64,000 bases of DNA from Paenibacillus xylanilyticus (GTDB lineage Bacteria > Bacillota > Bacilli > Paenibacillales > Paenibacillaceae). Shown here in pieces: positions 32,683 to 41,416 of this stretch (positions are counted from its first letter, which is position 1; each line of letters begins with the position of its first letter). Position numbers and translations under genes: made by a program. The stretch spans positions 6,139,501-6,203,500 of the forward strand of contig NZ_CP044310.1 in the NCBI RefSeq assembly GCF_009664365.1. The letters run 5' to 3'. The notes beneath the pieces were generated by a model, which saw nothing but the letters and a program-made list of their open reading frames with translations, searched no databases and had not been told where the DNA came from.

Positions 32683-33471
32683 TTAACTTTTTTCATTTAC
32701 GGCATGACGGTATTTGCTTGGACTGAGCCCCTCCAGGCTTTTGAAGACTTTGATAAAATATTTATCGGTCTGGTAGCCAACGCTCTCTGCGATCTCCGAG
32801 ATGGGCATCGTTGTCTGCAACAGCAATTCCTTGGCCCGCTGTACCCGTTTACGCATGAGGTACTCACTGAAATTCAGCCCAACCTGCTCCTTGAACAGCA
32901 CACTGAAATAACTGGAGTTCAGATGCAGCGAATCGGCAAGCTCACGCATGGTCATCGGTTCACCCAGATGTGCCTCAATGTATGCCAAAGCTTCGCCAAT
33001 CGGGGTATTGCCCTGCTGTTCTCTTCGCTCCTTGACCTCGAACAGCTTCGGATCAACCATCTCCTGTATCGTTTGGATGCGCCGCTGCTGTTCATGGACG
33101 TGCAGTGCCTTCTGTACCGTTTGCAGCAGCTGCTCTTTGTCAATCGGCTTGAGCAGATAATCGACCACACCGAGCTTGATCGCCTGGTGGACATAATCAA
33201 AGTCCGCATACCCCGACATAATCAGGACAGCTGGCTTACTCGGAAAATGCTGAATGGCCTCCACCAGCGACAAGCCCGAGAACTCCGGCATGCGAACATC
33301 GGTGATCAGCAGATCTGCAGGCTGGCTGGCGAGCCAGTCCCTGGCTTCAACACCGCTTGCTGCCGTCTGAATCCGGTTTCGCCCAGTAGACCAGGCCTCA
33401 AGGGTTTTGCGTATGCCTTCTCTTGTACGCGGCTCGTCATCCACAATCAGAATGGTTTTCTCATGAATCAT
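32683..33471 (-). CDS. AraC-type response regulator (YesN family)
   Basis: 262 residues. Receiver domain with Asp58 in LLITDVRMPEFSG as phospho-acceptor and Lys in LLKPID; C-terminal AraC domain MTMRELADSLHLNSSYFSVL and EIAESVGYQTDKYFIKVF. It is the partner of the YesM-type kinase, overlapping it by 11 bases, and should activate the neighbouring transporter genes in response to an extracellular glycan signal. ATG 33471 is preferred to ATG 33501. Confidence 0.92.
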   Translation of the reverse strand: MIHEKTILIVDDEPRTREGIRKTLEAWSTGRNRIQTAASGVEARDWLASQPADLLITDVRMPEFSGLSLVEAIQHFPSKPAVLIMSGYADFDYVHQAIKLGVVDYLLKPIDKEQLLQTVQKALHVHEQQRRIQTIQEMVDPKLFEVKERREQQGNTPIGEALAYIEAHLGEPMTMRELADSLHLNSSYFSVLFKEQVGLNFSEYLMRKRVQRAKELLLQTTMPISEIAESVGYQTDKYFIKVFKSLEGLSPSKYRHAVNEKS

Positions 33472-35248
33472 GTGCAGCCCCCGTTTCCCTTGGAATTTCA
33501 AAACAGATGATGGTGCCTCTCCCTACTTCGCTCTCCACCACAAGCTGGGCTGCATCGCCCAGTTGGCTGCCAAAGTAGACTTTCAGCCGGCGATGCACAT
33601 TGATAAGCCCCACTCCCGTTCCCTTGGTGGATGCAGCAGGTCCGCCGTCCAGAGCTTGAACAATGGATAGCAGACGTTCCTCATCCATGCCCGGCCCATT
33701 ATCCTGGACCTTGACGCGTACACGACCTTCAACGGGGGAAGGTTCAACACGAATCTCCACCTTGCCCGGCTTTAACGTATTTTCAATCCCGTGCAGGATC
33801 GCGTTTTCCACCAATGGCTGGATTAGCAGCTTGGGGATAGGCACGCTGCGCACTTCCTCGCTCAGCCTGATCTCCCACTGCATTCTCTCGCCCAGCCGCA
33901 TCTGCATAATGTTTAGATACCGCTCCGCATGCTCCAGTTCGTCCGCGATCGTGACCCATTCATCCTGATGAGGACCCGGGATGATGTAGCGAAATAACCG
34001 GGACATGGCAATAACCCTAAGTGCCAGCTCCTCTTCACCCTTTTCCTCCAAAGACCAATAGAATGCCTCCAGGGTGTTAAACAGAAAATGCGGATTAATC
34101 TGCGATTGCAGCGCCTTCAGCTCGGCCCGGGACTGCATGACTTCCTTCTCGTGCACCACACGTGTCAATTCGTTCTGCCTGTACACCATCTGGTTATACA
34201 CCTCATTCAGCTCATTGATCTCCATGGTCGAGCTGACCATCAGATTCGGTCTCATCGCTCCGGGCTGTGCCCCGCGCATAGCCCGCATCAGCCGAATCAA
34301 CGGACGTGTGATCATGGTGGACAGGAAAAAGGACATCACAAGAAACAGCCCCACACCAATGATTCCCGAAACGAGCAGTGCCGTTCTGAGGATCGATACC
34401 CCTTCGGTTGTTTCTCCTAGCGGTGTCAGCACAGCAAGTGTCCATCCCGTCAGCTCGGACTTATGGCGAACAACGATATAGGATTCCTCTCCATTCTGAA
34501 CGACGGACCCGCTGTCCAAAATGGCCTTGGGATCAAGGTTAATCTGCAGATTGGAAGTCACCACTTCACCATCACCGTCCAGCAGCAGGATGGAATCCTG
34601 CGAACCCTCTGCCTCATTCGAGTCATTCAGTTGAAAAAAACTGCGCTGCATCCGCACCACAACATAGCCCCCATGTTCAAAAGAATGCTCCAGCAGGTTG
34701 ATTCGACGAATGGCGAGAAGTACACCCGGGTCTTCAGGGTCAGAGCCTGCCCACACCAATCTGCCTTTGCCTTCATCCGCTTGGGTGATCCAGCTGCGCT
34801 CCACCCGGAGATCCAGGGATCGGTCATCCATCGGGAATATACGGTTGTATCCGGTTGTGTAGATCTCCATACTTTGCGCCCCGTTAATAAAAGATTGATA
34901 GCTGCCTGCAATCTGCAATAGTGCTTGACGTTGATTAAAGGTGGCCGGTTTACCATGCTTCTCCTCACTGAGCAGACGCTGCACATACGAATCATCCGCG
35001 ACCTGGGCCGTCAGGGAGTTCACCTGTGCAATGAGAGCATCCAACCGACCACTGGCCTGCACTGCGGTCTGATGGATATGTTTCTCGGCATTGCTCTTGA
35101 GCAATGCAGCCACCCGGTCATAGGCTGTTACACCTGCGAGCAGCAGAACAATGAGCATCACCATGACGAAACCGACGAAGATCTGATTACGAAGCGAGTT
35201 ATAGCGCCCTGATTTCCTCTGCAATTCCGTCCATTCTCCCTTCTGCAT
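33461..35248 (-). CDS. sensor histidine kinase (YesM family)
   Basis: 595 residues. TM1 near residue 25, an extracellular sensing domain, TM2 near residue 305, HAMP, then the His_kinase motif NPHFLFNTLEAFYWSLEEKG and a HATPase domain (LIQPLVENAILHG; VQDNGPGMDEERL; GVGLINVHRRLKVYFG). ATG 35248 gives a plausible start of the N-terminal basic-then-TM segment; the longer frame adds an unlikely extension. Senses an extracellular sugar-related signal (by family) and phosphorylates the YesN-type regulator. Confidence 0.92.
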   Translation of the reverse strand: MQKGEWTELQRKSGRYNSLRNQIFVGFVMVMLIVLLLAGVTAYDRVAALLKSNAEKHIHQTAVQASGRLDALIAQVNSLTAQVADDSYVQRLLSEEKHGKPATFNQRQALLQIAGSYQSFINGAQSMEIYTTGYNRIFPMDDRSLDLRVERSWITQADEGKGRLVWAGSDPEDPGVLLAIRRINLLEHSFEHGGYVVVRMQRSFFQLNDSNEAEGSQDSILLLDGDGEVVTSNLQINLDPKAILDSGSVVQNGEESYIVVRHKSELTGWTLAVLTPLGETTEGVSILRTALLVSGIIGVGLFLVMSFFLSTMITRPLIRLMRAMRGAQPGAMRPNLMVSSTMEINELNEVYNQMVYRQNELTRVVHEKEVMQSRAELKALQSQINPHFLFNTLEAFYWSLEEKGEEELALRVIAMSRLFRYIIPGPHQDEWVTIADELEHAERYLNIMQMRLGERMQWEIRLSEEVRSVPIPKLLIQPLVENAILHGIENTLKPGKVEIRVEPSPVEGRVRVKVQDNGPGMDEERLLSIVQALDGGPAASTKGTGVGLINVHRRLKVYFGSQLGDAAQLVVESEVGRGTIICFEIPRETGAAHDS

Positions 35249-35322
35249 GTAAAAAAACCACCATCCTACTCCCTTGCTCTTGAGATTGAGTACACCGATG
35301 CTGGTTTCATTCACTTATTCAA

Positions 35323-35337
35323 TTAAAGCGCTTGCAA
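35323..35337. promoter_or_regulatory. CcpA-type cre-like site near the YesM gene
   Basis: The minus strand reads TTGCAAGCGCTTTAA, which fits the cre consensus WTGNAANCGNWWNCA except for A in place of the penultimate C. It lies about 80 bases upstream of the kinase start, so catabolite repression of the kinase-regulator pair is plausible. Confidence 0.55.
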
Positions 35338-35448
35338 AATACAACACTCGCTCTCTTTGTTTAATGATTAAACTAACGAATAAAAAATAGCACAGTTTCC
35401 CGGGTTAATCAATCCGTTTGAAACGTTCGGAGTGCGTCCTTGGAATAG

Positions 35449-35482
35449 AAAAAAGAGAGGAGGACTCTTAGGTCCGCCCCTC
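35449..35482 (-). terminator. terminator after the second sugar ABC operon
   Basis: GAGGGGCGGAC and GTCCtCCTCTC pair around a short loop, followed by TTTTTT on the minus strand. It separates the upstream transporter from the kinase gene. Confidence 0.88.
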
Positions 35483-35497
35483 TATATTCACATCCCT

Positions 35498-36325
35498 TTA
35501 TTTTACAGAACCTTGGGTTACCCCGTTAATGATCCACTTCTGAGCAAACAGATAGATGATAATCATCGGCAGCAAGGCCAGCAGGTAGGATGCAAACGCC
35601 AGGTTGAAGTCGGTATTGAACTGACCCTGGAAGACGTATTGCACCAGCGGCAGTGTGTACTGTGCCGGATCACTGATAATGATGAGCGGCAGCAGGAAGT
35701 CATTGTACGTGGACAGACATGTGAGAATACCAACCGTAGCACTGATTGGTGCCATGAGCGGGAAAATGATTTTCCAGAATGTGCCCCAGGTTGTTGCTCC
35801 ATCCACAAAAGCGGCCTCCTCCAGTGCCACCGGAATGGACCGAATATATCCGACATACACGAAGACGTTAAAGGCGAGTCCATACACCGTATGTAATAAG
35901 GTCAAGCCAAGCAGGTTCGTCATCTCCAGTGAAGATGTCAGTTTGACAATCGGCAGCATGATGATTGGAAACGGAATGAACATCGCACTGACGAAGTAAT
36001 AGTACAGCCCTTTGAAAAACTTGCGTTTCTCCATATTGCGCGCGATAGCGTAAGCCACCATGGAGTTACTAAGGAGCGTCAAAATGACGGTAGATGCAGT
36101 AACGACAGCACTGTTACGGAACGATTGGAAGAAGTTCGTCATGTCGATGGCGCTTGCGAAGTTCTCCCAGTGCAACTGGGTCGGGAAGGCAAATACCGAC
36201 TGAGCCATTTGCTCCGGATTTTTCAACGCAATCGTAACCGTCATATAGAGCGGAAATAGGATGAATAATGTGCCCAGAATAACGAGCAGCATAACCAGCC
36301 AGTTTGTACGTGTACGGCTTCTCAT
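35498..36325 (-). CDS. carbohydrate ABC transporter permease (MalG-type)
   Basis: 275 residues, six TM helices; EAA loop EEAAFVDGATTWGTFWKIIF. ATG 36325 overlaps the stop of the MalF-type permease by a base. Part of the second importer of the YesMN region. Confidence 0.93.
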   Translation of the reverse strand: MRSRTRTNWLVMLLVILGTLFILFPLYMTVTIALKNPEQMAQSVFAFPTQLHWENFASAIDMTNFFQSFRNSAVVTASTVILTLLSNSMVAYAIARNMEKRKFFKGLYYYFVSAMFIPFPIIMLPIVKLTSSLEMTNLLGLTLLHTVYGLAFNVFVYVGYIRSIPVALEEAAFVDGATTWGTFWKIIFPLMAPISATVGILTCLSTYNDFLLPLIIISDPAQYTLPLVQYVFQGQFNTDFNLAFASYLLALLPMIIIYLFAQKWIINGVTQGSVK

Positions 36326-37191
36326 TACAGATCCATCTCCCTTCTTTGCAGGAACCGGATTTGCAGAATCGAAATCACCGCAATAACGATGAAGTAAATA
36401 ACCGAGTTCGCAGATTGATATGCATATTCGCCGCCTTCAAATCCACCCGTATAGATCAGGTGAGAAATGGACTGTGTTGCTCGGCCGGGTCCACCGTTGG
36501 TCAAGGCAACGATCTGATCGAAGACCATCAGGGAATTTTTCATGGCCAGTACCATATTGATGGTGAAAAATGGGGCAATGAGCGGGAAGGTAATGCTCCA
36601 GAATTCACGCCATTTGCCTGCACCGTCGAGGTTGGATGCCTCGTACAGCGTTGTTGGTATCGTTTGCAGTCCGGCCAGATACAGAATCGTATTGAGTGCT
36701 ACCGATTGCCATACGGCTACGATAACGATCCCGATCCATGCCAGGCTTTCGCTACCCAGAATGTTGGTCGATAGGGCGTTAATCCCCAGGTTTTGTCCCC
36801 AGATTGGAAAAACGTTGGAGAACAGGTAGTTAAATATGTAACCTACGATCAATACACTCAGGATGTTCGGAAGGAAGTAAATGCCGCGGAAAAAGTTGCG
36901 GAACTTGATCTTGGCATTCAGCCCGAGTGCGATGAGCAGGCTCAGAATATTGGTCAGAATGGTTACCACGATGGCAAACTTGAATGTAAACCAGTAAGCA
37001 TTGCCTACATTGTCGTCCTGAAACAGGTTGAAATAGTTTTTGAAACCAACGAAATCATAGCTTTTCCCAAACCCGTTATAGTTCGTAAAGGAATAATAAA
37101 TCCCCTGGAGAGCCGGCAGTGTCATAAACACGAAGAACAATACCACCGCCGGAACCGTCATCCAGTAATAGGGTGCCATACGTTTGTTCAT
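36325..37191 (-). CDS. carbohydrate ABC transporter permease (MalF-type)
   Basis: 288 residues, six TM helices (MAPYYWMTVPAVVLFFVFMT, GIYYSFTNYNGF), EAA loop EASNLDGAGKWREFWSITFP. ATG 37191 follows GGAGG with 7-base spacing; a longer frame begins at 37212. It sits 24 bases after the binding-protein stop and feeds the second sugar importer. Confidence 0.93.
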   Translation of the reverse strand: MNKRMAPYYWMTVPAVVLFFVFMTLPALQGIYYSFTNYNGFGKSYDFVGFKNYFNLFQDDNVGNAYWFTFKFAIVVTILTNILSLLIALGLNAKIKFRNFFRGIYFLPNILSVLIVGYIFNYLFSNVFPIWGQNLGINALSTNILGSESLAWIGIVIVAVWQSVALNTILYLAGLQTIPTTLYEASNLDGAGKWREFWSITFPLIAPFFTINMVLAMKNSLMVFDQIVALTNGGPGRATQSISHLIYTGGFEGGEYAYQSANSVIYFIVIAVISILQIRFLQRREMDL

Positions 37192-37215
37192 ACTCCATCC
37201 TCCTTCGGACAAGGC

Positions 37216-38454
37216 TTAACGCCGGTTCGCTACCTTGTCCCATTCTTTGTCGAGTGTATCCAGATAGTTGTCGATGTCTTTGTTCTGCAAAAAGGACTGT
37301 ACGATGGAATTCAGCTGCACCGCAGCCGGAATGTAGTGATCGGCAAAATCAATAACCTTGCCCTGCTCGATATATGGCGTCAGCTCCTGCACCGCAGGGT
37401 CGTCCTGCTCCACACCTTCGACGGCTGCAAATAATGTTTGCTCTTCAATGTATTTCCCGATGTTTTCGGGTTCCAGCAGGAATGCGATAAACGTCTCAGC
37501 CTGTTCCCGGTTTGGCGTATCCGCCGAAATCGTAAACAGGGAGTCGATGCCGTTCACCAGCTTGATCTCACTTGGATCATTTCCGGTCGGGAACGGGAAG
37601 AAGCCGATATCCACATTCGGGTTGGCTTTGCGAATCTCGGAGATCGCCCACGTTCCCTGGATATACATGAATGCTTCACCATTGGCAAAAGCCCGGTTAC
37701 CGTCGGAATAGGCCTTACCGAAGTTATCGCCATGACCGTAATTCATCAGTTCAAGCTGCTTTTCCGCCACCTCGCGGTATTTCTCCTTGAAGGTCACCTT
37801 GTTCTCGCGACGCTCGAGATAGAAATCAATACCGACCAGGTTGGGTCCAAGTGCATTGAACGGGAGATTGGTCTGCCAGTCATCCTTATAGGTGAAGTAA
37901 AACGGAATCTTGCCCGCATCCTTGATCTTTTTGGCGGTAGCAATCAGCTCGTCCCATGTCTTGGGAACTTCCAGTCCCATTTCCTTAAACAACGTTTTGT
38001 TGTACATGATGCCGTTTGCATTAGTTGCGTAAGGAATACCGGTCACTTCCTCCATACCCGTGACATCCTTCAGCATTTGTATGTAATTCGGATCAATCGT
38101 CTTGGTCAGCGAACTGTCCGTCAGATCGGCAAAAATTTCACTTTGGGCCAGTATCGAATATGTATCGGTTGCACCCATGGCCATAATGTCAGGCACATCG
38201 TTCTTCACGACGCGGGTCTTCAACACGGTCTCCGCATCCGGCGGATTCACCTGAGTGACCTGTATATCGGAATGCTCCGCATTAAAAGTTTTGATCAGTT
38301 CATCAAACGTTGCTTTGGCTTCGGGTTTGTTCTGGAAAAATTCGACCTGCACTTTGCCGTTTGCGCTCTCCCCACTTGTACAAGAGGATAAGAGCACAGC
38401 CATAATTCCACACAGCAGCATTGTCCCGAGTGCCTTGGTAAGCGATGTTCTCAT
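37216..38454 (-). CDS. carbohydrate-binding lipoprotein of an ABC importer
   Basis: 412 residues. Signal peptide with lipobox LSSCTS (about residue 25), then the SBP_bac_1 fold (VQVEFFQNKPEAKATFDELI; GIPYATNANGIMYNKTLFKE; YIQGTWAISEIRK). It delivers a sugar to the two permeases encoded directly downstream. The start region lies behind two palindromes (38481-38534) that may control it. First gene of the second importer operon. Confidence 0.93.
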   Translation of the reverse strand: MRTSLTKALGTMLLCGIMAVLLSSCTSGESANGKVQVEFFQNKPEAKATFDELIKTFNAEHSDIQVTQVNPPDAETVLKTRVVKNDVPDIMAMGATDTYSILAQSEIFADLTDSSLTKTIDPNYIQMLKDVTGMEEVTGIPYATNANGIMYNKTLFKEMGLEVPKTWDELIATAKKIKDAGKIPFYFTYKDDWQTNLPFNALGPNLVGIDFYLERRENKVTFKEKYREVAEKQLELMNYGHGDNFGKAYSDGNRAFANGEAFMYIQGTWAISEIRKANPNVDIGFFPFPTGNDPSEIKLVNGIDSLFTISADTPNREQAETFIAFLLEPENIGKYIEEQTLFAAVEGVEQDDPAVQELTPYIEQGKVIDFADHYIPAAVQLNSIVQSFLQNKDIDNYLDTLDKEWDKVANRR

Positions 38455-38480
38455 GTTGTACCTCCCTCAGCGTTATATAC

Positions 38481-38534
38481 GTAAAGCTTTACCCATTAAA
38501 CTGGTGAAATAACCATATGGTTAATCCTTTCACC
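38481..38534. promoter_or_regulatory. palindrome cluster in front of the binding-protein gene
   Basis: GTAAAGCTTTAC (38481-38492) is a perfect 12-bp palindrome. AACCATATGGTT (38511-38522) is another, itself nested between GGTGAAA (38503-38509) and TTTCACC (38528-38534). Any of these could be regulator sites or hairpin arms. Confidence 0.5.
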
Positions 38535-38639
38535 TGTTCCACCATACAGAATGGCGTTATTCAACCCTTTTCTATTTCTAAAACGGTTTCGGTTAAAATG
38601 AATCATGGGTGTATTTTCCAGAATGTATAGCTGTATAAC

Positions 38640-38681
38640 AAAAAGAAGGACATCGGCAACTATCCAATGTCCTTCTTTTTT
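38640..38681. terminator. terminator after lspA
   Basis: AAAGAAGGACATcGG and the complementary CC-a-ATGTCCTTCTTT pair over ~15 bp with T-runs both ways. It ends lspA and insulates it from the transporter promoter. Confidence 0.9.
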
Positions 38682-38719
38682 CCATTTGTTTGTGATTGCA
38701 ACGCTTGATTATTAACGTA

Positions 38720-39211
38720 TTACCAACGTTCAATTTTGGGCAAGGCATTACGCGATCGTTTGGCCCGGTAGCTCTTAAATGCACGGATTAACATTCCGAT
38801 CACCAAGAGGATCACCCCAATATTAATCGCTACATCAGCCAGGTTGAGAATGCCACGGCCCGATGGAAATACTAGAAAATCCGTTACTTTTGCAAATACA
38901 AAACGGTCGATCGCATTTCCCAAGGCTCCGCCAACCATGAAGCCTGCTCCTGCCTGCATCCAGAAACCGCGAATTTCACCTTTTCTCCGATAATACAGAA
39001 TGCCGGCAATGAACAGAATGGCAACAACGCCGAACAGACGCGCATTTCCCTGGAACATGCTTCCCGCCATCCCGCTATTCTCATAATGCTGCAGCTGCAT
39101 GCCGGAGTCACCGAGTCTCATCATGTCGCCGACTTCCATATACATTCTCACGGCCAGCTTGGTACCCTGATCCACCAGCGTCACCAGCAGTGCTATAAAA
39201 TAAAACAGCAT
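38720..39211 (-). CDS. lspA: lipoprotein signal peptidase (signal peptidase II)
   Basis: 163 residues, four TM helices. The N-terminal TM carries VTLVDQGTKLAVRMYM. The two catalytic aspartates are in GNAIDRF and NLADVAIN, in the conserved order. It cleaves the signal peptides of lipidated prolipoproteins in the membrane, relevant to the many lipoproteins in this window. ATG 39211 follows AGGAGGAGAG; the track ORF adds seven unlikely residues. No other secretion gene is adjacent. Confidence 0.95.
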   Translation of the reverse strand: MLFYFIALLVTLVDQGTKLAVRMYMEVGDMMRLGDSGMQLQHYENSGMAGSMFQGNARLFGVVAILFIAGILYYRRKGEIRGFWMQAGAGFMVGGALGNAIDRFVFAKVTDFLVFPSGRGILNLADVAINIGVILLVIGMLIRAFKSYRAKRSRNALPKIERW

Positions 39212-39442
39212 ATTGTCTCTCCTCCTGCCCAACTCGTTTTGCCCTATCCTATGTAAACCTGTGGAATGTCCAAAGTTACGTTCCCTTCACTTTACCACAG
39301 CCGAAGTCGTGTCTCCAAATGGACTGTTGTGGAAATGTAGGGCAGAAAGCCAAACGATAACCCATCCTGCATCCGGAAGGGACCACCCTACCCTACGTCG
39401 AATGTAGACATAAACTACACATGTAAAGGGGCTGCCTGTAAA

Positions 39443-39922
39443 TTGAACCTGACGATGACAGAGAGATTAAAGGAAATGCAGCAGGAAGAAAAGGACTTGG
39501 TATTTCGTACATTTGACTCTGAACTGGCCCTACAGCTTGGACTTCATCTGGTCGAGGAGGCAAAAAGCCGTTCACAGGCCGTAACCATCGACATTACTCT
39601 CCGTGGACACCGCCTTTTCCTGCATGCCATGGAAGGCACTCATCCGGACAATGAAGACTGGATCCGGCGTAAAAATAATGTGGTTAACCATTTCTCCTCC
39701 AGTTCATGGCATATGGCTCTGCGTCTGCGCAGTGAGGATAAAACGCTTGAGCAGGATTTCAGCCTGCCTTCCTCTGACTTTGTACTGGCTGGCGGTGCCT
39801 TTCCTTTGATTGTCGAGAGTCAAGGACAGATCGGAACAATTACGGTATCAGGTCTGCCGGATGAGGAAGACCACGACCTGGTCACCACCGGAATCCGTTC
39901 ATTTTTACTGCAGCAAGGCTAA
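39443..39922 (+). CDS. UPF0303 / heme-degrading-domain family protein
   Basis: 159 residues. The first half (DLVFRTFDSELALQLGLHLV; RSQAVTIDITLRGHRLFLHA) and the NVVNHFSSSSWHM stretch belong to the GlcG/HbpS-like UPF0303 family, small cytosolic proteins of uncertain role, some binding heme or cobalamin. Start TTG 39443 or ATG 39455; AAGGGGC sits about 10 bases before the TTG, and nothing useful precedes the ATG. It converges on the nucleoside hydrolase gene with a shared terminator. Confidence 0.85.
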   Translation: MNLTMTERLKEMQQEEKDLVFRTFDSELALQLGLHLVEEAKSRSQAVTIDITLRGHRLFLHAMEGTHPDNEDWIRRKNNVVNHFSSSSWHMALRLRSEDKTLEQDFSLPSSDFVLAGGAFPLIVESQGQIGTITVSGLPDEEDHDLVTTGIRSFLLQQG

Positions 39923-39940
39923 CGAAATATAACAAGAAAA

Positions 39941-39971
39941 GCCCACCTGGTCCTTGCGGACCCCGGTGGGC
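39941..39971. terminator. bidirectional terminator
   Basis: GCCCACCtGGTCC and GGACCccGGTGGGC pair around TTGC, between convergent genes. The flanks have only short T-runs. Confidence 0.75.
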
Positions 39972-39997
39972 TTGCCGTGTTAAGATCATTCCTTGGT

Positions 39998-40945
39998 TCA
40001 TTGAATAGCTGACAAAACATCCAGCAGCATGGATTTAAACTTCGGCCGATCGATGGCTTCACATACGCGCACGTTAGGTTCTTTGCCGAAACGTCCGTTG
40101 ATATCCACCACGCTGTATCCACGCGTCAGTTCTCCTGCGGCTTCTACATCCACGTAATATTGACCGGACTTCGTCATCAGCGATTCGTCTGCTGCTACTG
40201 CCATCAGGAGTGTATCCGGGTGTGTGGTGCCATTCAGCTTATGTACTGACTTGTTGAACTGCATAACCACTTTGTTGATCGCTGTGAAGAAATCGGCCCC
40301 GGATGTTCCGAGCGCTGCAATTTCTGCATGGTCATCATCATCCATAACGGAATATTGGGTACACATCTCCCAGCCAACCATCGTGGTTGGAATACCGGCA
40401 TGCAGTACAATTTTGGCAGCTTCAGGGTCAACGTAGAAGTTGTACTCCGCCGCTGGCGTAATATTGCCCAGTGCATTATTCGTACCGCCCATGATGTAGA
40501 GATGAGCAATCTCTGGAATAATCGTCGGGTCCTTTTGAATCGCCATCGCAATGTTGGTCAGGGGTGCAATCGCCAGAAGAGAGATCTCTCCCGGATTGGC
40601 ATGCACTTTCTCAATGATAAAATCAACCGCGTGGCCGCTTTCGGGACGCTGATCTGCCTTGGGGAAATGTGCGCCGCCCATGCCGTCGTCGCCATGCACA
40701 TCTTCCACTGTGCGGTGCTGCGCCTGCCCGTAGGCCATCAGCGGTCGTTCGCATCCTTTGTATACAGGCACCTTGCCGCCATGTCCAGCCACCTGCACGG
40801 TGTACAGGGCATTTTCAACCTCTTGGTCAAACTGGACGTTACCGCCCGTAATGGTGATGCCTTCCACTTGGAAGTGGTGCAGTGCTGTCAGGATCGCAAT
40901 TGTATCGTCTCCTGCTGTATCTGTATCAATGATGACTTTTCTCAT
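39998..40945 (-). CDS. nucleoside hydrolase
   Basis: 315 residues. The N-terminal RKVIIDTDTAGDDTIAIL holds the Asp cluster that binds Ca2+ in this family; VEGITITGGN and ETVLLHAGIP-like strands follow. It hydrolyses the N-glycosidic bond of purine or pyrimidine nucleosides to base and ribose (family knowledge). ATG 40945 follows AAGGAGCG with good spacing; the frame also opens at 40978. Substrate preference is not readable. Confidence 0.9.
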   Translation of the reverse strand: MRKVIIDTDTAGDDTIAILTALHHFQVEGITITGGNVQFDQEVENALYTVQVAGHGGKVPVYKGCERPLMAYGQAQHRTVEDVHGDDGMGGAHFPKADQRPESGHAVDFIIEKVHANPGEISLLAIAPLTNIAMAIQKDPTIIPEIAHLYIMGGTNNALGNITPAAEYNFYVDPEAAKIVLHAGIPTTMVGWEMCTQYSVMDDDDHAEIAALGTSGADFFTAINKVVMQFNKSVHKLNGTTHPDTLLMAVAADESLMTKSGQYYVDVEAAGELTRGYSVVDINGRFGKEPNVRVCEAIDRPKFKSMLLDVLSAIQ

Positions 40946-40996
40946 GATGCCGCGCTCCTTCTTCAGTTTGATATTCATGTATCGCTAGGGTACATT

Positions 40997-41401
40997 TTAC
41001 ATCAAAAACGTACCGATGACGATGGAAACGCCGATGATAATGGAACGCAGCAGCTGTGCTACCGCCATATTGCCTCTTGCGATCTCGTCGCATACACGCA
41101 TTTTGGGAATCAGGAAATCAAATATAATATAGACCAGACACAGAATAATGATTCCCAGTACAGACCATAACAGCATATCCAGCCATGAATGCGTGGAGAA
41201 GGACACCATACCGACAATGATGCACAGTCCCAGCAGCTTGCTGCCCATATACATGCCCGCCGCTTCGTTACCTTTGGCAATTTCCTCACTATCGTTATAC
41301 CGGGTCAGTTTGCTAAAAGCGAAATACCCACATACCAATACCACCAGCAGAATGCCGACACCTACCGCCACATTCAGCAGGTTCATTCCCAAATTATCCA
41401 T
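40997..41401 (-). CDS. DUF350 membrane protein
   Basis: 134 residues, four TM helices in two repeated halves, each with the shared loop E-[IV]-A-[KR]-GN (EEIAKGNEAAG and DEIARGNMAVA). This is the YjfL/DUF350 architecture. It is 15 bases downstream of the ATP-grasp ligase and likely functions with it at the membrane. Function is unknown; the E. coli yjf operon also couples DUF350 to a glutathionylspermidine-synthase homologue. Confidence 0.88.
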   Translation of the reverse strand: MDNLGMNLLNVAVGVGILLVVLVCGYFAFSKLTRYNDSEEIAKGNEAAGMYMGSKLLGLCIIVGMVSFSTHSWLDMLLWSVLGIIILCLVYIIFDFLIPKMRVCDEIARGNMAVAQLLRSIIIGVSIVIGTFLM

Positions 41402-41416
41402 TCCTACTCCTCCTCA

